This document shows positions 1-4,915 of a stretch of DNA of 5,599 nt, in pieces (position 1 is the stretch's first letter; every line of letters starts with the position of its first letter). The position numbers and the translations under genes are program-made. The notes under the pieces are model-generated. The model searched no databases. It was not told where the DNA came from and worked only from the letters and a program-made list of their open reading frames with translations. This stretch comes from JADGQA01 sp964579855 (lineage in GTDB: Bacteria > Bacteroidota > Ignavibacteria > UBA10030), in NCBI GenBank assembly GCA_964579855.1, contig CAZOIM010000222.1:1-5599 (forward strand). The letters run 5' to 3'.

Positions 1-65
1 TCAAAGAACTTGCTCAACTGATGGTCAAAGCGGATTTTGAGAAGGTGAAGAAAAGGGGTTATTGA
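1..65 (+). CDS. C-terminal end of an unidentified upstream protein (partial)
   Basis: One frame is open from the window edge and ends in TGA at 63-65, with whole codons from base 3. The 20 visible residues end in KADFEKVKKRGY: a charged, probably helical tail with no recognisable domain. The product cannot be named from this fragment. The AAAAGGGG run at 51-58, inside the last codons, looks like a ribosome binding site for what follows. The stop codon overlaps an ATG (TGATG at 63-67), the usual sign of translational coupling, but that ATG is not in the frame of the downstream VanZ gene. The gene could instead be a chance open frame, because so little of it is seen. Confidence 0.5.
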   Translation, partial: KELAQLMVKADFEKVKKRGY

Positions 66-67
66 TG
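55..67 (+). promoter_or_regulatory. Ribosome binding site and ATG out of frame with the VanZ gene
   Basis: GGGG at 55-58, preceded by four A, lies six bases before an ATG at 65-67 that overlaps the upstream stop codon. This is the best-looking initiation signal in the area. The frame it opens stops after 28 codons at TAA 149-151, and it is shifted relative to VanZ. It could be a short coupled leader whose translation ends just inside VanZ and re-initiates at GTG 138, or the trace of a frameshift. It may also be fortuitous. Confidence 0.35.
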
Positions 68-137
68 TTCATTGTCACCGACCGCATTTCTGAAATATCC
101 CATTGCATTTTCCCCCATTGTCCTACTATCGCTTCCC

Positions 138-617
138 GTGACGCTCAATAAAATTCTGAAATACTGGCTCCCCGTATTCCTTTGGATGGCGCTGACATTT
201 CTGATGTCGACGGGAATGTTTACATCAGAAAACACATCAAGGATTATCGTCCCCCTCATCCGTTTCTTGTTTCCTTCGGCAACCCCACACCAGATCACGA
301 TCGCTCACGAAATAGTGCGTAAACTGGCACACGTCACCGAGTATTTTCTCCTGGGTCTCCTACTGTTTCGTGCTTTCAAAAGTGATTCCACAGGGCCAAC
401 GGTATGGCGATTTGCAATCTATGCTCTGGCAGTCGTCGCCCTCTACGCTTTGACCGACGAGTTCCATCAGACGTTCGTTTTAGGGAGGACCCCCTCGATC
501 GTTGACGTGGGCATCGATACATTCGGGGGATTCCTGGCTCAATGCGTGAGCATTACATGGTTTCATTTCCGGAAGAGTCATCCTCGCGCAGTTCGGTATT
601 CTTCTGGTGGAGTCTGA
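138..617 (+). CDS. VanZ-family integral membrane protein
   Basis: A small polytopic inner-membrane protein of the VanZ-like family. The founding member gives low-level teicoplanin resistance, but most relatives have no proven role. Numbering from GTG 138 (159 aa), a first membrane segment (YWLPVFLWMALTFL, about 9-22) is followed by a loop. Next comes the family motif RKLAHVTEYFLLG (61-73) leading into helix 2, and a third helix at about 91-105. The second motif is DEFHQTFVLGRTPSIVDV (107-124), with a final helix ending near 142. The invariant-type residues H65, E68, E108, H110, Q111, R117 and D123 are all present. GTG 138 is chosen because VTLNKILKYWLP matches the usual start of the family a few residues before the first helix. 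It has no clear ribosome binding site. TTG 72 in the same frame would add 22 residues. The family call is secure and the start is not. Confidence 0.88.
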   Translation: MTLNKILKYWLPVFLWMALTFLMSTGMFTSENTSRIIVPLIRFLFPSATPHQITIAHEIVRKLAHVTEYFLLGLLLFRAFKSDSTGPTVWRFAIYALAVVALYALTDEFHQTFVLGRTPSIVDVGIDTFGGFLAQCVSITWFHFRKSHPRAVRYSSGGV

Positions 618-661
618 ATGCTTGTGTGTACAATGGTGGATTTCCAACTTGAATGATATTC

Positions 662-670
662 AGAGAGGGG
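662..670 (+). promoter_or_regulatory. Strong ribosome binding site deciding the GTG 677 start
   Basis: AGAGAGGGG ends six bases before GTG 677. ATG 653 in the same frame lies upstream of this site and has no purine-rich motif of its own, so the GTG is the better start. Confidence 0.65.
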
Positions 671-676
671 ATCATT

Positions 677-1051
677 GTGAAATCCCTAATTTTGGGGATT
701 GTCGCTTTATTGATTCTTGCCTGGCATGTACCTGAAGTATCTGCCCAGGTACGACCAACACCCGAATTGCGAATAGCGTTGCAGCAGTTCCTCGATGCTG
801 TGGCCAATGATGACATGGGTCGCATCCACGCCCTCTCGACAAAGAGCGGATACCAGCTCATCGTGAGGGCTTTGAATAACCATAAAGAAGCCAGCAAAAT
901 GCTCAAGGTCATTGGAGCGGAGTATGCGGCTTCTCGCGTTCGCTGGATGAAAGTGACAGACACGTTTGCTCGCGGCAAAGTGAAATTCGTATTCGTTGAC
1001 CTCATCGTCCAACGCGGAAGGTGGAAATTCAATAATGCGACAATGCAGTGA
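677..1051 (+). CDS. Small secreted protein, NTF2/DUF4878-like
   Basis: A 124-residue exported protein. An N-terminal signal peptide is clear: KS, then a hydrophobic core LILGIVALLILAW, then a cleavage-type end VSA before Q24. The mature part begins with a helix containing LQQFLDAVANDD (about 36-46). This resembles the opening of NTF2-fold families such as DUF4878, where a short helical part is followed by beta strands. The end, KVKFVFVDLIVQRGRWKFNN (101-120), looks like the closing strands with the common 'GRWKF' turn. No catalytic residues can be named, and the fold is inferred from pattern only. GTG 677 is preferred over ATG 653 because AGAGAGGGG at 662-670 lies six bases upstream of it and because it gives a standard signal peptide. 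It follows the VanZ gene by 59 bases, so co-transcription is plausible. Function unknown. Confidence 0.8.
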   Translation: MKSLILGIVALLILAWHVPEVSAQVRPTPELRIALQQFLDAVANDDMGRIHALSTKSGYQLIVRALNNHKEASKMLKVIGAEYAASRVRWMKVTDTFARGKVKFVFVDLIVQRGRWKFNNATMQ

Positions 1052-1106
1052 TGGTGTGCGTGGCGTGCATCTACTTGGTAGAAGCGGCGTATGGAAAACT
1101 CTGTTG

Positions 1107-1132
1107 CCTATTTCTTTTGTAAAAGAAATAGG
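1107..1132. repeat. Perfect 12-bp hairpin, short palindromic repeat copy 1
   Basis: Arm CCTATTTCTTTT (1107-1118), loop GT, arm AAAAGAAATAGG (1121-1132), all twelve pairs matched. GTAAAAGAAA occurs at 1119-1128 and again at 1132-1141, so half of the stem is repeated directly after it. The design, a TTTCTTT/AAAGAAA stem followed by another AAAGAAA, is like short intergenic palindromes that I recall as widespread in bacterial genomes. It begins 55 bases after the stop of the small secreted protein. It lacks a T-run on either strand, so it is not a typical intrinsic terminator, although it could stabilise a 3' end. Confidence 0.75.
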
Positions 1133-1319
1133 TAAAAGAAAACTGTGCGAAATCAAAATCCCATTCTGAAGGTATGATGACGATTTGAGAGTGATGGGAG
1201 TGATCTCAAAAAGCAAGCGAGGAATGGATAAATATAGTTTGATCCCAGAATTCCCGCCCACGCCGCCAGTGATTTCGGAACCCACCGCACAAAAGCAATG
1301 CTAAAACAAAAAACGCAGA

Positions 1320-1447
1320 CGCCGAAATTTGGCGCTTGAGGTGGACGGACATACGTGCATTTATTTCACGTTATGTTTGCTGTACCCCGTAAGCGTGAAA
1401 TACGGGCTTATACGTTGGCCGTTTCGAACGGGGAGTTAATTTCGGCG
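1320..1447. repeat. 128-base segment bounded by a 10-bp inverted repeat, with interlocked inner pairs
   Basis: CGCCGAAATT at 1320-1329 is the exact reverse complement of AATTTCGGCG at 1438-1447. Inside lie TATTTCACG (1362-1370) paired with CGTGAAATA (1394-1402), and CCCGTA (1386-1391) paired with TACGGG (1401-1406). These two inner pairs interlock and share bases 1401-1402, so both cannot form fully at once unless as a pseudoknot. A small hairpin CCGTT/AACGG with loop TCG lies at 1419-1431. There is no open frame of note. This may be a structured RNA, a small non-autonomous element or a recombination-site relic. The sequence does not decide among these. Confidence 0.5.
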
Positions 1448-1479
1448 AAGATTTTGGCGCCACAATATTCTATATGAAA

Positions 1480-1500
1480 GCGCGCCATGACGCTTCGCGC
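1480..1500. repeat. Small GC-rich hairpin
   Basis: GCGCG at 1480-1484 pairs with CGCGC at 1496-1500 around an 11-base loop, directly in front of palindromic repeat copy 2. Five pairs only. It is listed because it continues the run of inverted repeats. Confidence 0.35.
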
Positions 1501-1549
1501 CACTTGGTTACTTCTTTCTCGGAAAGAAGTAACGACCCCACGCCAAGTG
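1501..1549. repeat. Short palindromic repeat copy 2, with outer stem
   Basis: Inner stem: arm GTTACTTCTTTC (1507-1518), loop TCG, arm GAAAGAAGTAAC (1522-1533), twelve perfect pairs. Outer pair: CACTTGG (1501-1507) with CCAAGTG (1543-1549). The core CTTTCTCGGAAAGAA at 1514-1528 recurs exactly in copy 3 at 1593-1607, and similarity continues downstream (CACG, then AGTGCG), so the two are related copies about 79 bases apart. Confidence 0.75.
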
Positions 1550-1587
1550 CGACCTTATCTACCTTCTTCTATACCCAGATTCAAAAG

Positions 1588-1619
1588 GCGGACTTTCTCG
1601 GAAAGAAAGTAAAGTCCGC
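1588..1619. repeat. Short palindromic repeat copy 3
   Basis: Arm GCGGACTTT (1588-1596) pairs with AAAGTCCGC (1611-1619), nine perfect pairs. The loop contains the rest of the shared core CTTTCTCGGAAAGAA (1593-1607). The stem here uses different bases from copy 2 although the core is the same, which suggests compensating change around a conserved centre. After the hairpin CACG and AGTGCG follow, as in copy 2. Confidence 0.7.
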
Positions 1620-1842
1620 ACGGGCCAGTGCGCTACGACCAATATTCTTATAGTGTGAACAAGAGGTTATTGACTTGATTCTCCCAGCGAAAGCTTAAAT
1701 GAAACCCATCGCGCGCCTCGGTGCAAAATCTCACGAAATCGGACATAGAATTTCTTAAATTCGAGCGATTGTTCTCGGGAAACACAATCCCCGTCACACA
1801 TTTCATGTTGGTTCTGGATTTTCCCTCTTTTTTTCATATCTT

Positions 1843-1854
1843 GGAGCGCTATTG
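1843..1854 (+). promoter_or_regulatory. Alternative start for the export protein: GGAG with TTG 1852
   Basis: GGAG at 1843-1846 lies five bases before TTG 1852, which is in frame with ATG 1888. The ATG itself has no visible ribosome binding site. Using the TTG would lengthen the signal-peptide n-region by 12 residues, including two further basic residues. Both starts leave the hydrophobic core intact, so the sequence does not settle it. Confidence 0.35.
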
Positions 1855-1887
1855 CTTCAAAATCGATCATTGACCTCTAAGATTCTC

Positions 1888-4608
1888 ATGAATAAGCATA
1901 CCCGCGGTGCGATTCTTGCCGCTCTCATCCTATGCGCTGGTGCGCTGTATGGCCAGACTCCTACTCAGGGGCAGGTTCAGCAGGCCGACGCCAAGCTCAA
2001 GCATATGTCGCCGGCGCAAATCAATGCCAAGCTTCAACAATATGGGTTGACGCAGGATCAAGCTGTGGCAAAGGCCGCTCAGTATGGCATCGACCTCGAA
2101 TCCTATCTCCAGCCTGGTGGAATTGCGGATACCACCTTTGGAGCTCAGTCACAACAAGCGGCTCCTACGATACCGGTGGTTGTCGATACAACGGCCGCCG
2201 CCCAAACTGCCCAGCCGGCAGATACAAGAGCCCCCGCACCGATACCGGCTTCCGAACTCATTGGACCTAATGGCCTGAAATACTTCGGTTACAGCATTTT
2301 CCAAAACGTCCCTTCAGCGTTTGAGCCGATGGCTGCAGGACCGGTCGATCCGGACTATCTCATTGGCCCCTCCGATGTCGTCCGTATAAATATGTGGGGG
2401 CAGGTTGAACAGAGGAGTGATCTGGAGGTTGATAACGAAGGTCGGATATTCATTCCAACTGTTGGACCTGTGCTCGTAACAGGACTAACGTTACGAGAAG
2501 CTCAGAAGACCATTTTGAAGCAAATGTCGCAATCGTACAAAGGGTTGGCCGGCAACAACCCAACGGTGTCGTTGGATGTCACGATTGCCCGGTTGCGTCC
2601 AAAGCGTATTTTTATTATGGGAGAGGTTAAGGCGCCGGGGGGATATACCGTAAGTACCTATTCGACTGTATTTAATGCACTCTACAGTGTTGGCGGACCG
2701 ACTGTGAAAGGGAGCCTGAGAGATGTGCGTCTCATTCGCAATGGAAAGGTGATCGCACACGTAGACCTCTACAACTTTCTTACCGGAGCGGACAAAATCA
2801 ATGACGTTCGGGTCCAGGATAATGACTTCATTTTTGTTCCGACGAGGGGCAAGACTGTTTCCATCAATGGAGAGATCCGGCGGCCCGCCATTTATGAGCT
2901 GCTGCCAGGCGAAAATCTGAAAAAACTGCTGGACTTTGCGGGTGGTACCCTTCCGACCACGTACCTCGAGCGGGTTCAGGTTGAACACATCGTCCCGTTC
3001 AAAGATCGTCTCCACGGCGAAAGGGAACAGGAAGTCAACGATGTTAATTTCCGAAATATTGTGAACGATGGAAAAGACTATGTCCTGGCGGACGGGGATG
3101 CAGTAACGACGTATGCCATAACAGAGCCAGCTCGTAATTTTGTGACCATCGATGGCGCAGTGTACAAGCCGGGAAGATACCAGCTCGACAAAGTGGCGAC
3201 GCTGCGTGACCTCATCGTTGCGGCAGACACTCTTCGGCCTGAAGCGTACACAAAGCGGGCCGATATTACACGTATCCACCCGGACAGCACGCTCGAAGTG
3301 ATCCACGTGAATCTTGCCGCCGCAATGGCGAGGGATCCGGAAGAAAATATCCGGCTTGATTCACTCGACGCCGTCAAAGTGTATTCCATATGGGAAATCG
3401 CTCCCCACAGAACCGTATCGATCCGGGGTCACGTTTTGCATCCGGGTGTGTATCCTTATGCGGATAGTTTGACGTTGTTCGATCTGATCTTCAAAGCGGG
3501 CGGTTTGCAGGATTCGATGTATCGTGCCGAAACGTTTTTGCCGCGTGCGGACCTGATGAGGCTCAATCCTGACGGAATCACGAAGAGAACGATACCCTTC
3601 AATCTTGGAGACGTGCTGGATACGCTTCGGGGAGCGAATCAGTTGCTTCATCCCGATGATGAGGTAGGAATCTATTCAATCGACATGGCTCTTGTGAGGA
3701 ATGATTCCATTGAGGTGCGGGGAAGAGTGAAGAGACCCGGAAAATTCCATCTCACCACAAACATGAATCTGCGGGACGCGATCTATCTTGCCGGGGGTTA
3801 CACAGAAGACGCCTCCATGCTCCAGGCAGAAATTGCGCGCGTGGTTCCGAAGGGGATGGGGGAGGATTCGCTCGTGTACATCCGGTTTTCGAGTCTGCCG
3901 GATTTTACTGTAACGCTTGCCCAGGATAGACCGAGGACAGAAGCAGAACGGTCAACGGAATTCCACCTTCAACGGTACGATATCGTCTTTATTCGACCGA
4001 ATCCCGAGTTCAAGTTGCAGGAATTGGTTACTGTTGATGGAGAACTTCGATACACAGGCGATTATGCCTTGAAGTATCCCAACGAGCGACTCTCTGACAT
4101 CATTAAGCGGGCAGGGGGCGTGAAAAAGACGGCATTTCTGTTGGGAGGACAGATGACTCGGGATGGAGATCGTGTAAACGTCGATTTTGAAAGGGCTCTG
4201 AAAAATCCGGGAGGCTCGTACGATATCATCGTGCACGCGGGAGATATCATCTCCATTCCTAAAGCCCCAAATTCTGTGAAAGTTGTTGGTGAGGTGAACA
4301 ATCCTGGTATACTGAGTTACATCGACGGGGATAATATGTGGAACTATATCGATCGTGCCGGAGGAGTGACGGACAGCGCAAACTATGCCCTGGTCCATTT
4401 CCCAAATGGCAACGTAGGAAAACACGGGCTTGGCTTCTTTTCCCGTAACCCGACGGTCGATGACGGATCGATGATCATCGTCACCAAAGTACCTCCTCCG
4501 CCGCCTGCGGTCGATGGAATCGATGTCGGTGCGACCGTCAAAGATATGTTTGCTATTCTCACATCGGCTGTGACAGTAATCTATTTGGTAAGTCATTTCT
4601 CGAAATAA
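1888..4608 (+). CDS. Wza-like polysaccharide export outer-membrane protein with seven SLBB-like repeats
   Basis: An outer-membrane/periplasmic conduit protein for capsular or exopolysaccharide. It is 906 aa from ATG 1888, far longer than Wza (about 380 aa). A signal peptide spans 1-22, with cleavage likely after LYG before Q23. C16 is preceded by LIL, a poor lipobox. A helical module at 38-74 (SPAQINAKLQQYGLTQDQ and on) and an Ala/Pro/Thr/Gln linker to about 125 follow. The polysaccharide-export domain, about 154-236, starts DYLIGPSDVVRINMWG. SLBB-like units begin near 239 (FIMGEVKAPGGY), 322 (SINGEIRRPAIY), 417 (TIDGAVYKPGRY), 508 (SIRGHVLHPGVY), 606 (EVRGRVKRPGKF), 712 (TVDGELRYTGDY) and 795 (KVVGEVNNPGIL). 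Most contain a central 'L..li..AGG'-type helix. The end, 884-906, is a single hydrophobic helix. TTG 1852, with GGAG at 1843-1846, is an alternative start adding 12 residues. ATG 1888 gives the cleaner signal peptide. A Wzz-like gene downstream supports the role. Confidence 0.94.
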   Translation: MNKHTRGAILAALILCAGALYGQTPTQGQVQQADAKLKHMSPAQINAKLQQYGLTQDQAVAKAAQYGIDLESYLQPGGIADTTFGAQSQQAAPTIPVVVDTTAAAQTAQPADTRAPAPIPASELIGPNGLKYFGYSIFQNVPSAFEPMAAGPVDPDYLIGPSDVVRINMWGQVEQRSDLEVDNEGRIFIPTVGPVLVTGLTLREAQKTILKQMSQSYKGLAGNNPTVSLDVTIARLRPKRIFIMGEVKAPGGYTVSTYSTVFNALYSVGGPTVKGSLRDVRLIRNGKVIAHVDLYNFLTGADKINDVRVQDNDFIFVPTRGKTVSINGEIRRPAIYELLPGENLKKLLDFAGGTLPTTYLERVQVEHIVPFKDRLHGEREQEVNDVNFRNIVNDGKDYVLADGDAVTTYAITEPARNFVTIDGAVYKPGRYQLDKVATLRDLIVAADTLRPEAYTKRADITRIHPDSTLEVIHVNLAAAMARDPEENIRLDSLDAVKVYSIWEIAPHRTVSIRGHVLHPGVYPYADSLTLFDLIFKAGGLQDSMYRAETFLPRADLMRLNPDGITKRTIPFNLGDVLDTLRGANQLLHPDDEVGIYSIDMALVRNDSIEVRGRVKRPGKFHLTTNMNLRDAIYLAGGYTEDASMLQAEIARVVPKGMGEDSLVYIRFSSLPDFTVTLAQDRPRTEAERSTEFHLQRYDIVFIRPNPEFKLQELVTVDGELRYTGDYALKYPNERLSDIIKRAGGVKKTAFLLGGQMTRDGDRVNVDFERALKNPGGSYDIIVHAGDIISIPKAPNSVKVVGEVNNPGILSYIDGDNMWNYIDRAGGVTDSANYALVHFPNGNVGKHGLGFFSRNPTVDDGSMIIVTKVPPPPPAVDGIDVGATVKDMFAILTSAVTVIYLVSHFSK

Positions 4609-4639
4609 ACGGAACTCATTGAGATTTCTCAACGCTGGA

Positions 4640-4804
4640 ATGAAAAGAATTGTACGCAAGGCCAGAGACCACAGAGCCGCTGCACAATGGGACATCGAGC
4701 AGCAATTGGGGACGACCCCGAACGAAAGGCGGAAAATCGCGAATGAGCTTAAGAAACGATTCTTCGGCAAAGCCGTTTCCGATGTACGTGACGCAAAGAA
4801 TTGA
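4640..4804 (+). CDS. Small basic helical protein of unknown function
   Basis: A 54-residue protein rich in Arg, Lys, Ala and Gln, beginning MKRIVRKARD and ending SDVRDAKN. It shows no signal peptide, membrane segment or cysteine. The middle, AAAQWDIEQQL (13-23), then TTPNERRKIANELKKRFFG (25-43), reads as two amphipathic helices joined by a TPNER turn. I recall short proteins of this pattern (WDIEQ... then TPxERqxIAkELkkRxyG) in Bacteroidota/Ignavibacteria, sometimes beside nucleotidyltransferase-type partners. That is memory and was not checked, and no such partner is visible here. ATG 4640 lies 31 bases after the export gene stop. TTG 4619, with GGAA at 4611-4614, would add seven residues. 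The location between the export and chain-length genes suggests co-transcription, not necessarily a polysaccharide role. It is moderately likely to be a true gene. Confidence 0.6.
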   Translation: MKRIVRKARDHRAAAQWDIEQQLGTTPNERRKIANELKKRFFGKAVSDVRDAKN

Positions 4805-4858
4805 AAAAGATTCAATATTTCTCGACGGATATCCTCGAATTCCTTTTTCTCCTCTCAA

Positions 4859-4869
4859 CACACAGTGTG
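4859..4869. repeat. 11-bp palindrome upstream of the chain-length gene
   Basis: CACAC A GTGTG, fully symmetrical, followed by GTTAAC at 4872-4877, which is itself self-complementary. It lies in the 111-base gap between the small helical protein and the chain-length gene. It could be an operator or a chance palindrome. No -35/-10 pair could be seen beside it. Confidence 0.25.
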
Positions 4870-4915
4870 CGTTAACTAATTGTGGGTGGAGAGGCGGTAA
4901 TTCACTCTTGAACTT

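Larger units (their letters stand above)
1052..1887. other. Gene-free, inverted-repeat-rich intergenic region upstream of the polysaccharide export genes
   Basis: About 836 bases with no convincing gene on either strand. The open frames here are short and lack domain-like composition. The region contains at least six inverted repeats between 1107 and 1619 (listed separately). It also holds a 7-bp pair TTTGAGA/TCTCAAA at 1184-1190 and 1204-1210 that encloses a GTGAT direct repeat. From 1631 to 1887 no strong structure is seen. A TTGACT at 1670-1675 is the only -35-like hexamer I noticed, and it lacks a well-spaced -10. The promoter for the export operon probably lies here, and any transcript starting upstream of the hairpins would have a long structured leader. 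Confidence 0.7.

Noticed and set aside
1107..1141. Intrinsic transcription terminator after the 677-1051 gene
   Set aside because: The stem is perfect but AT-rich with a two-base loop, and neither strand has the following T-run. It fits better as a repeat-family hairpin.
707..1285. A long minus-strand open frame opposite the small secreted protein
   Set aside because: It covers the antisense of a gene with a clear signal peptide and ribosome binding site, its composition is not protein-like, and part of it is made of the palindromic repeat region.
1362..1420. Possible integron attC-like site, because of paired arms and GTT-containing ends (ACGTTATG and ACGTTGGCC)
   Set aside because: The required RYYYAAC and GTTRRRY core sites are not both present in the right orientation, and no cassette array or integrase is visible.
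1670..1700. Promoter with TTGACT and TTAAAT for the export gene
   Set aside because: The spacing is 19 bases, the -10 match is poor, and there would be about 180 bases of leader. Too weak to annotate.
1667..1870. A 67-codon minus-strand open frame in the intergenic region, with AGAGG just upstream of its ATG
   Set aside because: No domain, signal or family-like pattern is seen. The ribosome-site spacing is very short, and it would lie divergently across the probable promoter/leader of the export gene. Not enough to call a gene.
2491..3306. A 271-codon minus-strand open frame inside the export gene
   Set aside because: It is antisense to well-conserved SLBB repeats and shows no recognisable domain. 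It is a shadow of the plus-strand codon usage.
3952..4815. A 287-codon minus-strand open frame across the end of the export gene and the small gene
   Set aside because: It is antisense to the last SLBB units, with arginine- and histidine-rich low-complexity stretches (RRRRR) and no family pattern.
4800..4816. ATTGAA/TTCAAT inverted repeat at the end of the small gene as a terminator
   Set aside because: Six AT-rich pairs overlapping the stop codon with no T-run, and the genes on either side probably belong to one operon.
4893..4900. GGCGGTAA resembling the start of the ops/JUMPstart element used by RfaH in polysaccharide operons
   Set aside because: The match stops before the conserved G and TG that complete ops, and RfaH-ops control is best known from gammaproteobacteria. 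An 8-base partial match is likely chance.
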